Shown here piece by piece: positions 1 through 8,717 of a stretch of 26,202 bases of DNA. The stretch's first letter is position 1. Each line of letters starts with the position of its first letter. Under the pieces are notes generated by a model. That model was not told the origin of the DNA and ran no database searches. It saw only the letters and a list, made by a program, of their open reading frames with translations. The translations under genes were made by a program, and so were the position numbers. Source of the DNA: Bacillota bacterium (lineage in GTDB: Bacteria > Bacillota > Clostridia > Peptostreptococcales > Anaerovoracaceae); the NCBI GenBank assembly GCA_017431395.1, contig JAFRLD010000009.1, positions 1-26,202 on the forward strand, written 5' to 3'.

Positions 1-966
1 ATCCATGCACTTGTCAAGAACCTTCTGGTCAGGATGTCTTACATCCAGTGAGAATTCCGCTTCGTCCGGAATGCAGGTGTGGATGCAGGGGTGTACATAG
101 ATCTCGCCGGTGGTGAATACGAATTCATATTCGCTTTCGCCGCTCTCGAGGAGTTCCTTGTTGTAAGCATCATATCTCTCATGCAGCTTGCAGAGGAATT
201 CTGCCGCAGCATGCAGAGCGTCATGTCTCTTAGCCATCGGGAATGTACCTGCGTGAGCTGTGAATCCGTGGAATCTTACTCTGTAGTTGAACATACCCAT
301 TACGAGCTGTACAGCACCGATCTCATTGCCGTTGTCCTCGAGGATCGGGCCCTGCTCCAGGTGAGTCTCGAACATAGCGCAATACTTGTCCGGGCTGATT
401 CTGTTCTCCTTCGGTCCCTTGAACTTGGTCGCTGCCAGAGCTTCACCGAAGTTCGCGAACTCGGAGTCGTCCATCGGCTTGGAAGCCATCATGTTCTCAT
501 AAACGAAGTTTGGCTTCAGATAATCCGGCAGGTAATCATAGCAGATGATACCGGAAACCATCATTGCCGGCGGATACAGGGAACCTTCTTCATTGGTCCA
601 GATCATAGCGGTCAGCGGGTGTTTGTGCGGAATATTCTCAGCAACTACTGTTTCCAGAACTTCCATACCTGTCATAACGCCCTCGATACCATCGTAGTTA
701 CCACCGTTCTTAACGGAGTCGCAGTGGGATCCCATAACGATTCTCTTAGCGTTCGGGTCAGATCCCTCAATGGTCGCATACATGCAGGCAACATCGTCGC
801 ACTCGATCTTAGCGCCGATCGCTGTCATTCTCTTGACGAACTCTTCTCTTGCCTGATGTGCTGCCGGAGACAGGGAATATCTTGTGATACCGCCGTGACC
901 TGCATCGCCAAACTGCGCGAAGGTTTTGATCTTGTCAGACATTCTCTCTAAACTACACTGATACAT
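1..966 (-). CDS. M20-family amidohydrolase (N-carbamoyl-amino-acid hydrolase / allantoate amidohydrolase type), C-terminus cut by window edge
   Basis: Zinc/manganese-dependent cytosolic hydrolase of the hydantoinase/carbamoylase branch of peptidase family M20, which splits N-carbamoyl amino acids, ureidopropionate or allantoate. I read 322 residues; the family is usually about 410, so the end is missing. Visible motifs: GSHCDSVKNGGNYDG (residues 79-93, ligands H81 and D92), WTNEEGS (123-129, general base and metal Glu), THLEQGPILE (201-210), FTAHAGTFPMAKRHDAL (235-251, dimerisation-domain motif) and SLDVRHPD (306-313). The segment after NEEGS (LYPPAMMVSG) differs from the usual ..RFG...GS. 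The start at 966 sits 8 nt after AGGAGG; an ATG at 971 is out of frame and soon stops. The gene has its own promoter and a terminator separates it from the oxidoreductase upstream. All 11 Arg codons read are AGA, unlike neighbours. The substrate cannot be told from sequence. Confidence 0.9.
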   Translation of the reverse strand, partial: MYQCSLERMSDKIKTFAQFGDAGHGGITRYSLSPAAHQAREEFVKRMTAIGAKIECDDVACMYATIEGSDPNAKRIVMGSHCDSVKNGGNYDGIEGVMTGMEVLETVVAENIPHKHPLTAMIWTNEEGSLYPPAMMVSGIICYDYLPDYLKPNFVYENMMASKPMDDSEFANFGEALAATKFKGPKENRISPDKYCAMFETHLEQGPILEDNGNEIGAVQLVMGMFNYRVRFHGFTAHAGTFPMAKRHDALHAAAEFLCKLHERYDAYNKELLESGESEYEFVFTTGEIYVHPCIHTCIPDEAEFSLDVRHPDQKVLDKCMD

Positions 967-1025
967 AACATTAGCCTCCTTTAAAAACTTTAACTAATAG
1001 ATCAATAATAGATACGATAGCTTTT

Positions 1026-1040
1026 CTGGTTTGAAACCAG
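1026..1040. promoter_or_regulatory. Palindromic operator-like site in the hydrolase leader
   Basis: CTGGTTTCAAACCAG is a perfect 7-1-7 inverted repeat, about +10 to +25 from the predicted start of transcription. That is a typical place for repressor binding. A one-base centre is more like a protein-binding site than an RNA hairpin, although a shorter RNA stem (CTGG/CCAG) could form. It lacks the central CG common in LacI-family operators, so binding by the nearby LacI-family protein is only a guess. Confidence 0.45.
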
Positions 1041-1056
1041 TTACATTCTTATCTTT

Positions 1057-1084
1057 ATTATATTCAGTTTTCAGAATATTTCAA
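1057..1084 (-). promoter_or_regulatory. Strong sigma-A-type promoter of the M20 hydrolase
   Basis: On the minus strand, TTGAAA (1084-1079) is followed after 16 bp by a perfect TATAAT (1062-1057). Transcription would start near 1050, giving a leader of about 85 nt before the ATG at 966. It lies just downstream of the terminator of the preceding operon, as expected for an independent unit. Confidence 0.75.
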
Positions 1085-1113
1085 GCCCTTTTGCACAAGA
1101 TCTTCACTATTTT

Positions 1114-1142
1114 CAAAAAAAGAAGGACATATGTCCTTCTTT
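1114..1142 (-). terminator. Intrinsic terminator ending the long minus-strand operon
   Basis: Positions 1119-1142 form a perfect 24-bp palindrome (core AAGGACATATGTCCTT). On the minus strand it runs directly into seven U residues (1121-1115). It lies about 100 nt after the stop codon of the PreA-like gene and upstream of the hydrolase promoter. The plus strand lacks a comparable T-tract, so termination looks one-directional. Confidence 0.85.
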
Positions 1143-1244
1143 CACAGCAAACTTGTACAATCATGTCCCGTCAGACTCTATTTTCTGTATAATCTTGCCA
1201 TCTCCGCCCCTGTATCTGCGGTACCGGTTTCAGCCGGTCCGGGA

Positions 1245-2354
1245 TCACAGTCCGAGAGACAGTTTTTTTGCCGGGCAGATGAAGGTGCAGAGCCCGCATC
1301 CGGTACAGTTCGTCCGGTCTACATGAACGGTCTTACCAGCCTTTGCGATCGCCTTGTACATACAGGTCTCAACGCACCGGTCGCAATGTTCCTCACACGG
1401 AACACCAATGACCGTACTGACGAATGGCTCATAGCGCATCTCATCAAAAGACTTCAGATTGGACAGGGCCCGCCCGCAGATCTTCTGCGGGTCCTTCTCT
1501 CCGTTCGCCTCCATCCACTCCTGCATCTCATCGACGATGGTGCGGATGACCTTCTTGCCTTGCAGCATCACCGCAGTCCCGACCTGGACCGTGGACGCCC
1601 CAAGCATCATGAATTCCAGAGCGTGTCTGCCGCTGCTGATGCCCCCGATCCCCGAGATCGGGATGTCTACTGTCTGGGCGATGGTAGCCACGGAGGCCAG
1701 TGCCATCGGCCGGATATAGTCGCCGGAAACGCCTCCATAGGTAGAGAGCATCGGGCGCGCCTGCTCCAGATCCACCCCGAGGATCCCCCGGACCGTATTG
1801 ATGGCGCTGACACCGCTGCCGCCGGCCTCCTTGACGGCCTTCGCCACCTTGGATATATTCGTCGTGTTCTGGGAGAGCTTGACCATCACCGGGATCCGCA
1901 CCGCCGAAACGACGGCCTTCGTCATCTCATAGATCACATCCGCGTGTGAGGCGACGACCTCCAGGGATTCCAGCATAGGGTTCGACACCGACAGTTCGAT
2001 CGCATCCGCCCCATATTTTTCCAGTTTGCTGGCAAGATATGCCAGTTCCGACGGAGAGTGGGCAGAGATACTGCCGATCACGACGCCGCCGTCTGACTTG
2101 GCGATCTCCATTTCACGCTCCCATCCCTCGATCTGGATGTCACTGTAGAGCCGGATATTCTGCGCTCCGTTCTCATCACAGGCGATCCGGGGCCCGACGT
2201 CTATCATCGTGTCGCTGACGATGCTTTCGGTCACGACGGCACCGGCTCCTGCGGCGATGGAATCATGCAGATTCGCCCCGTCCATGTTCCATGGACCGGC
2301 GGCTACGATCACCGGATTGTTTAGTTCGATACCCAGAAAATTAGTTTTCAGCAT
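1245..2354 (-). CDS. PreA-like FMN / 4Fe-4S oxidoreductase (dihydroorotate/dihydropyrimidine dehydrogenase family)
   Basis: 369-residue cytosolic flavoprotein: an FMN-binding TIM barrel (about 1-290) joined to a C-terminal ferredoxin domain with two 4Fe-4S sites (C320, C324, C327, C331 and C350, C353, C356, C360-P). The barrel resembles PreA, the catalytic subunit of NAD-dependent dihydropyrimidine dehydrogenase: PVMVKLSQNTTNI (155-167), SAINTVRGILGVDL (183-196) and the FMN-phosphate loop GIGGISSGRHALEFMMLGA (235-253). In the active-site loop where dihydropyrimidine dehydrogenase has its catalytic Cys (LACGQ) this protein reads VVASHA, so Ser136 seems to replace it. No PreT partner is in the window. 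The start has GGAG 7-9 nt upstream, 15 bp after the LacI-family gene, so the two are co-transcribed. Pyrimidine reduction is plausible, but another enone or dihydro substrate is equally possible. Confidence 0.85.
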   Translation of the reverse strand: MLKTNFLGIELNNPVIVAAGPWNMDGANLHDSIAAGAGAVVTESIVSDTMIDVGPRIACDENGAQNIRLYSDIQIEGWEREMEIAKSDGGVVIGSISAHSPSELAYLASKLEKYGADAIELSVSNPMLESLEVVASHADVIYEMTKAVVSAVRIPVMVKLSQNTTNISKVAKAVKEAGGSGVSAINTVRGILGVDLEQARPMLSTYGGVSGDYIRPMALASVATIAQTVDIPISGIGGISSGRHALEFMMLGASTVQVGTAVMLQGKKVIRTIVDEMQEWMEANGEKDPQKICGRALSNLKSFDEMRYEPFVSTVIGVPCEEHCDRCVETCMYKAIAKAGKTVHVDRTNCTGCGLCTFICPAKKLSLGL

Positions 2355-2369
2355 AGTCGGGCTCCTTCT

Positions 2370-3383
2370 TTAAAACATCTCCCCAATACGTTCCTTATGC
2401 CCGCACGACTTCCGGATCCTCATCCGGGGACGCAGCAGGATCTGCTTATCATCCCTCGACTCGCCGTCGATCAGGTCAAACAGGATCCGGGCAGCATAGA
2501 TCCCCATCTTTCGGAACGGCAGTTCCACCGTCGTCAGCTTCGGTTCGATCAGATTGGACATCCGGTTGTTGCCAAAGCCCGCTATCGCCACATCATCCGG
2601 GACCTTATAACCGCTGTCTTTTAATGCGTCGATCGCCCCGTAAGCGATCTCATCGCTGGTGGCGAAAATGGCGTCCGGGAGTTTCGTGGCGATCAGCTTC
2701 TTCGTGCTGATGTAGCCGCCCTCGATGGAATTCTCCGTCCGAAGGATCATGTCCTCATCCGCCTTAAGGCCGCTGGCCTTCAGGATGTTCCGGTATCCGG
2801 TCAGCATCTCCTTCGCTTCCTGCTGCGGATCGCTGCCGCACAGGAAACCGATGGATCTGTGGCCTACCTCGAGCAGATGGGCGATCATCTCTCCGGCCCC
2901 ATCCCTGCAGTCGACCTTCACGGAACAGGCCTTGCTGTTCTCCTGATTCTCCCCGATCAGAACGACCGGGACCTTCTCCGAATCGATCTGGGCCAGATGC
3001 TGTTCATCCAAAGAGGAGAACATCAGGATGATCCCATCGACCCGGCGCATGATCAGCTGCGAGATATACTCCCGCTCCATCTTCTTATCCTTCTCGACAT
3101 TACACATGAAGGTAATGTACCCCTTCATTCTGGCGACTTCCTCAACACCGCCCGCGATCTCCATATAGGAGCTGTGCAGCATATGAGGGATCACTATGCC
3201 GATCGTCTTCGTCTTATTGAAATTCAACCCTTGGGCGAACCAGTTCGGCTTGTATTCCGCCTCCTTCATCACCCGTTCGATTTTTTCCCTGGTTTTCGGC
3301 GCCACAGTCTCCGGATGGTTCATGACCCGTGATACCGTTGCGACGGAAACACCCGCAGCCTTTGCGATCTGCTTGATATTCAT
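2370..3383 (-). CDS. LacI/GalR-family transcriptional regulator
   Basis: 337 residues, the usual family length. The N-terminal helix-turn-helix (MNIKQIAKAAGVSVATVSRVMN, about residues 1-22) and the hinge region around PNWFAQGL are followed by a periplasmic-binding-protein-like effector domain starting at KTIGIVIPHMLHSSY and running to FRKMGIYAARILFDLI near the end. The hinge reads AQGL instead of the commoner ARSL. The gene lies 13 bp after miaB and 15 bp before the PreA-like gene, so it rides on the housekeeping operon while probably controlling the adjoining catabolic genes. The effector cannot be inferred. A palindrome at the promoter of the hydrolase is a candidate target, though not of classic LacI form. 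Confidence 0.93.
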   Translation of the reverse strand: MNIKQIAKAAGVSVATVSRVMNHPETVAPKTREKIERVMKEAEYKPNWFAQGLNFNKTKTIGIVIPHMLHSSYMEIAGGVEEVARMKGYITFMCNVEKDKKMEREYISQLIMRRVDGIILMFSSLDEQHLAQIDSEKVPVVLIGENQENSKACSVKVDCRDGAGEMIAHLLEVGHRSIGFLCGSDPQQEAKEMLTGYRNILKASGLKADEDMILRTENSIEGGYISTKKLIATKLPDAIFATSDEIAYGAIDALKDSGYKVPDDVAIAGFGNNRMSNLIEPKLTTVELPFRKMGIYAARILFDLIDGESRDDKQILLRPRMRIRKSCGHKERIGEMF

Positions 3384-3396
3384 GTCTTTCCGCCCC

Positions 3397-4857
3397 TTAT
3401 TCTCTCTTCCTTCCCTTCAAGCTGAAGGTCTTGCCTTCTGTGATCTCGATCTCTGCAAAAGTCCCGATCAGTTCCTCATCCCCCGGGAAATCCACCAGTT
3501 TGAACCCGTCCGTCCTGCCGCTCAGCATTCCCGGCTCCTTCCTGGCCGTTCCATCCACAAGCACCTTTTCTGTCCTGCCGATATACGCGGCGTTCTTTCG
3601 CAGACTGATCTCATTCAGCGCATCCACCAGACGGCCAAACCGCTCATGCTTCGTCTCCTCCGGGACCTGATCCCCATACTCCGCCGCAGGCGTTCCCTGC
3701 CGCTTCGAATAGAGAAACGTGAAGGCAGAATCATACTCCACCTCTTTTACAAGGCGAAGGGTCTCCTCGAAATCCTCCTCCGTCTCTCCCGGAAAACCGA
3801 CGATGATATCCGTGCTGATCGTGATCTCCGGAGCTGCCTCCCGCAGCTTGCGGACCAGAGACAGATACTGCTCCTGGGTATATTTTCGGTTCATCCGCTT
3901 CAGTACCTGCGTGCTGCCTGACTGCACCGGCAGATGGATATAGTGGCATAGCTTCTCACAGTCCCTGAACGCCCCGATGAGTTTATCCGAAAGGTCCTTC
4001 GGATGGGAGGTCATGAACCGGATCCGCGCAAGACCCGGGATCTCATTCAGTGCATAGATCAGGTCCGTGAAATCCCACGGCTCCTCCTGCGTCTCAGCCG
4101 TCCCTTCTTTCGGGATCCCCCGGTAGGAATTGACGTTCTGCCCAAGCAGCGTCACCTCCTTCACACCGTCTTCCGTCAGTGCTCTGACCTCGGCCAGGAT
4201 ATCCTCGGGGTGACGGCTCTTCTCCCGTCCTCTCGTATACGGCACGATGCAGTAGGTGCAGAAGTTGTTGCATCCATACATGATGTTCACGAAAGCTTTG
4301 TGCTTATACAGGCGCTGCGCCGGAAGCCCCTCTACGATCTCTTCCCGGTCCTTATAGATGCGTTCCACGCGGGTCTCGCGGGAGCTTCGGATCGCATGCT
4401 TCGCTATGGTATAATCGCGGTCTGTCATCGGGATCAGATCATCGTTTGCAGCCTCATCCTCCTGCGTGAACGCTTCCCTGCCGCGGTATAGCTGCTGCAG
4501 CATCTCCGGGAACTCATGGATATTATGCGTTCCGAAGATCACATCCACCCAAGGGTATTGTCTTCGGATCGCCGTTACGATATGCTCCTGCTGCATCATG
4601 CATCCGCAGACGCATACTGCAAAGGCTGGATTGATCGCCTTTAACTTCTTCAGCTGGCCGAGCGTTCCGAAAAACCGCTTGTCCGCGTTCTCCCTGACAC
4701 TGCATGTGTTGATGATCACAATGTCGGCATCCGTCCGGCCCTCTGCAGGCTCGCTTCCCTCTTCCCGGAGCAGCCCTGCGATGGTCTCCGAATCATGCTC
4801 GTTCATCTGGCATCCGAAGGTTATGATATGATATTTTTTCCCCTGCAGTTCCTTCAT
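3397..4857 (-). CDS. miaB: tRNA-2-methylthio-N6-dimethylallyladenosine synthase MiaB
   Basis: Radical SAM methylthiotransferase that adds the 2-methylthio group to i6A37 in tRNAs reading UNN codons. 486 residues in the standard order: an N-terminal UPF0004 domain holding the auxiliary 4Fe-4S cluster (C16 in TFGCQMNEHDSE, C52 in NTCSVRENA, C86 in CGCMMQQ); the radical SAM core with C196, C200 and C203 in CNNFCTYC; and a C-terminal TRAM domain from about residue 415. NEHDSE and NTCSVRENA are typical of MiaB rather than MtaB or RimO. The start at 4857 has only a weak upstream purine stretch (GAGAGCGG) and lies 13 bp after gpsA. In many Clostridia miaB is followed by mutS; here the LacI-family gene follows instead. 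Confidence 0.95.
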   Translation of the reverse strand: MKELQGKKYHIITFGCQMNEHDSETIAGLLREEGSEPAEGRTDADIVIINTCSVRENADKRFFGTLGQLKKLKAINPAFAVCVCGCMMQQEHIVTAIRRQYPWVDVIFGTHNIHEFPEMLQQLYRGREAFTQEDEAANDDLIPMTDRDYTIAKHAIRSSRETRVERIYKDREEIVEGLPAQRLYKHKAFVNIMYGCNNFCTYCIVPYTRGREKSRHPEDILAEVRALTEDGVKEVTLLGQNVNSYRGIPKEGTAETQEEPWDFTDLIYALNEIPGLARIRFMTSHPKDLSDKLIGAFRDCEKLCHYIHLPVQSGSTQVLKRMNRKYTQEQYLSLVRKLREAAPEITISTDIIVGFPGETEEDFEETLRLVKEVEYDSAFTFLYSKRQGTPAAEYGDQVPEETKHERFGRLVDALNEISLRKNAAYIGRTEKVLVDGTARKEPGMLSGRTDGFKLVDFPGDEELIGTFAEIEITEGKTFSLKGRKRE

Positions 4858-4870
4858 CCGCTCTCTGTCC

Positions 4871-5866
4871 CTATGCCTGTTCGTGTTTCTTATCTCTTCC
4901 CATCAGCAGCTCGATGGCCTCGGAAGCCTTGAGTTCTCCCCTTGTGACCCTATAGATCGCGTCCGTGATCGGCATCTCGACGCCGACCTCTTTAGCGAGC
5001 TCATAAGCAGCTTCTGCCGTGTACATGCCCTCAACGACCATGCCGACTTCCTTTACCGCTTCCTCCGGTGCCATCCCTTCTCCGATCAGGAATCCGCAGC
5101 GGCGGTTCCGGGAGTGCATGCTGGTGCAGGTCACGATCAGATCTCCGGTCCCGGCAAGTCCCGCGAAGGTCTCTCTCTGGGCGCCCAGTTTTTCCCCGAG
5201 CCGCATGATCTCAGCAAGTCCTCTGGTCATCAGGGCAGCCTTTGCATTATCCCCGAATCCCATTCCGTCGGAGATCCCGGCACCCAGCGCGATGATGTTC
5301 TTAAGCGCGCCTCCAAGCTCCAGCCCGATGACATCGTCTGAGGTATAAACGCGGAAACGGTCCGTCATAAACAGATCCTGGATCGCCTCAGCAGAAGAAA
5401 GATTTCTTGATGCGACCGCTACAGTCGTCGGCATCCTGCGTCCCACTTCTTCGGCATGGGACGGACCGGACAGAACCACATATTTATCCATATCGAAGAA
5501 CTCCTCCGCGATCTGGGAGAGTCTCTCGTGCGTACCTCTTTCGATTCCCTTGGCCACGTTGATCAGCAGCATCTCGCCCGTGATATAAGGCTTCGCTGCT
5601 TCCGCAGCACTGCGAAAATGCTGCGCGGGAGCGGAGAACAGTACTACATCGGCATCCTTCACAGCCTCTTCATTCGTATAAGCGAAAGAAATGTTCTCAT
5701 CCAGCTTGACTCCGGGAAGATAATCCGTATTCTCTCTGCTGCTTTCCATCCTGTGCAGATGCTGCTCATCGACATCGAATATCCGCACCTGGTTCCCTTT
5801 TCCTGCCAGTACCGTTGCCAGCGCAGTGCCCCAGCTTCCTGCGCCAATGACTCCGATCTTACTCAT
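4871..5866 (-). CDS. gpsA: NAD(P)-dependent glycerol-3-phosphate dehydrogenase
   Basis: Reduces dihydroxyacetone phosphate to sn-glycerol-3-phosphate, the acceptor for PlsY encoded just upstream. 331 residues from the chosen start. Visible: the Rossmann nucleotide loop GAGSWGTALA near the N-terminus, VVLSGPSHAEEV, and the catalytic-Lys segment GLELGGALKNIIALGAGI. The start at 5866 is preceded by AAGGAGG at 8 nt and overlaps the end of plsY by 8 nt (ATGAGTAA), implying translational coupling. An upstream in-frame ATG at 5884 would consume the ribosome binding site and is less likely. The last residues (MGRDKKHEQA) are a short charged tail. Confidence 0.96.
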   Translation of the reverse strand: MSKIGVIGAGSWGTALATVLAGKGNQVRIFDVDEQHLHRMESSRENTDYLPGVKLDENISFAYTNEEAVKDADVVLFSAPAQHFRSAAEAAKPYITGEMLLINVAKGIERGTHERLSQIAEEFFDMDKYVVLSGPSHAEEVGRRMPTTVAVASRNLSSAEAIQDLFMTDRFRVYTSDDVIGLELGGALKNIIALGAGISDGMGFGDNAKAALMTRGLAEIMRLGEKLGAQRETFAGLAGTGDLIVTCTSMHSRNRRCGFLIGEGMAPEEAVKEVGMVVEGMYTAEAAYELAKEVGVEMPITDAIYRVTRGELKASEAIELLMGRDKKHEQA

Positions 5867-6497
5867 CTTCTTGCCCTCCTTCATTGGATTTGTCCTTCTT
5901 TTCGAATATACTCATGATCGGCTCTTCCCCGTGCGCCAAACGGACGATGTTTGCCCTGTGCTTGATCAGCATGATGATCGCCATCACCGCTGCATAAGGG
6001 AAAAAGCCCGGTTCCAGAAAAATAGCCAGTATCGCGAACGCAATGGCCCCGATGATGGAGCCCAGCGACATTCTCTTCGATATGAGCACCACGATCGCCA
6101 CGATGATCAGGGCGATCAGTGCCAGCAGCGGTTTCACCGCCAGTACGGCCCCGAAGGCGGTTGCCACTCCCTTGCCGCCTTTGAACTTATATATGATCGG
6201 CCAGACATGCCCTAAAAACACGCAGAGCGCACAGATCCACCCGCCTGCAGGGCCTGCCGCCAATGTTCCGATCAGCACCGCTATGACGCCTTTCAGGATA
6301 TCCACGATACATGTGATGGCACCGGCTTTCTTGCCCATGACCCGCAGCGCGTTCGTGGTCCCAGCATTGCCGCTGCCCTCTTTTTTGATATCGATGCCCT
6401 GCTTTTTCGCCATGATGGTCGAAGGCGAAATGTTGCCGATGAAATAGGCGATCACGCCAAGTCCGCCGAGCGGTATGAAATTGATGAATGTATCCAT
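5859..6497 (-). CDS. plsY: Acyl-phosphate:glycerol-3-phosphate acyltransferase PlsY
   Basis: Integral membrane enzyme that moves the acyl group from acyl-phosphate (made by PlsX, also in this operon) to position 1 of glycerol-3-phosphate, the first step of phospholipid synthesis. 212 residues with about five hydrophobic segments. Signature motifs: SPS (24-26), GSGNAGTTNALR (41-52), GHVW (96-99) with FKGGKGVAT (105-113), and KHRANIVRL..GEE (179-192). The last 15 or so residues form a charged cytosolic tail. The gene starts 4 bp after der and overlaps gpsA by 8 nt, so acceptor-making and acceptor-using enzymes are coupled. Confidence 0.96.
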   Translation of the reverse strand: MDTFINFIPLGGLGVIAYFIGNISPSTIMAKKQGIDIKKEGSGNAGTTNALRVMGKKAGAITCIVDILKGVIAVLIGTLAAGPAGGWICALCVFLGHVWPIIYKFKGGKGVATAFGAVLAVKPLLALIALIIVAIVVLISKRMSLGSIIGAIAFAILAIFLEPGFFPYAAVMAIIMLIKHRANIVRLAHGEEPIMSIFEKKDKSNEGGQEDE

Positions 6498-6501
6498 TTC
6501 A

Positions 6502-7819
6502 CTAAACCTCTTCTTTCTCGCCTTTTTCCCGGAACACGAACTTCAGCGAGGTCCCTTCGAAACCGAAGGCCTCCCGGATCTTGTTTTCGAGATATCTCGA
6601 ATAAGAGAAGTGCATCAGCGGCCGGGAATTGATCTTGAACGAGAACAGCGGCGGCTTGACGCCGACCTGTGTCACGTAGTAGATCTTCAGGCGTTTGCCC
6701 TTATCCGAGGGCGGCTGCTTCATCATCGTGGCGTCGGTGATGACCGTGTTGAGCTGGCCCGTAGGTACCCGCATCGCCCGGTTCTCGGCGACGTATTTCG
6801 CCATCCGGATCACCTGGTCGGTCCTCTGCCCCGTCAGTGCGGAGATGAAGACCGCCGGAGCATAGGACATGAACGTCAGCTCCCGGGCGATCTCCTTTCG
6901 GAACTCGTTCATGGTGTTCGTGTTTTTCTCCACCAGATCCCATTTGTTGACGCAGATCACGATCCCCTTGCCCGCTTCATGGGCGATCCCGGCGATCTTT
7001 TTGTCCTGTTCCGTGATCCCCTCGGTCGCGTCGATCATGAGCATGCATACGTCGCAGCGCTCGATGGCGGCTACGGCCCGGAGCACGCTGTATTTCTCGA
7101 TATTCTCATTTACTTTGCTCTTTCGCCGGATCCCGGCGGTGTCGATCAGCAGATAGTCCTCTCCCTCGAAGGTGAACGGAGTATCGATCGAATCCCTGGT
7201 GGTTCCCGCGATCGGAGAAACGATCACACGGTTTTCTCCGAGGAGACGGTTGATCAGAGAGGATTTGCCTACGTTCGGCTTGCCGATCATGGCGATCCGG
7301 ATGGACTCGTCCTCTTCGGTCCCCGCCCCCTCCGGGAAGTTCTCGATGATCTCATCCAGCAGGTCCCCGAGGTTCAGCATATTCGAAGAGGAAATGGGGA
7401 TCGGTTCCCCGAGCCCGAGCTCATAAAAATCATAAAAATCATCCGGCAGAACCGGCGTATCGATCTTGTTGACCGCCAGTACGACCTTGCGGCCGGTCTT
7501 TCGCAGCATGGATGCGACCTCCCGGTCCGAAGCGGTCAGCCCTTCGCGGCCATCGACCATGAACAGGATCACATCCGCCATATCCATGGCCACCTCCGCC
7601 TGCTGACGCATCTGCGAGAGTATGATGTCATCGCTGTCCGGCTCGATGCCCCCGGTATCGATCAGGGCGAAATGGATCCCGGACCATTCCGCTTCCGCAT
7701 AGATCCGGTCCCGGGTCACCCCCGGGGTATCCTCTACGATGGAGACCCGGCGTCCGACGATCCGGTTAAAAAATGTTGATTTACCTACGTTCGGCCGCCC
7801 TACGACCGCCACCAATGGT

Positions 7820-7827
<8 letters not shown>
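6502..7827 (-). CDS. der: Ribosome-biogenesis GTPase Der (EngA)
   Basis: Tandem-domain GTPase needed for maturation of the 50S subunit. 441 residues from the ATG at 7827: first G domain with GRPNVGKST (about 10-18) and DTGG; second with GKPNVGKSS (about 184-192), [12 protein letters not shown] and NKWD; then the C-terminal KH-like domain ending in [14 protein letters not shown]. The ATG overlaps the end of ftsY by 8 nt (ATGAGTAA) and has AAAGGA 7 nt upstream; a TTG one codon earlier is an unlikely start. It lies immediately before plsY. Confidence 0.97.
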
Positions 7828-8716
<889 letters not shown>

Positions 8717-8717
8717 G

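Larger units (their letters stand above)
967..1244. other. Intergenic region of 278 bp between the hydrolase and the PreA-like gene
   Basis: No gene is seen. It holds, in minus-strand order, a 100-nt 3' tail of the PreA-like gene with a small ACCGG/CCGGT stem (1223-1238), the terminator, the promoter, the palindromic site and the Shine-Dalgarno sequence of the hydrolase. Confidence 0.8.

Noticed and set aside
79..951. Long open frame of 290 codons on the plus strand opposite the M20 hydrolase
   Set aside because: It is the mirror of a gene with clear family motifs; the strong codon bias of that gene avoids codons that read as stops on the other strand. The antisense protein resembles nothing and lacks a ribosome binding site.
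1223..1238. ACCGG/CCGGT hairpin just after the PreA-like gene
   Set aside because: No T-tract follows on either strand; the palindrome at 1119-1142 is the much better terminator.
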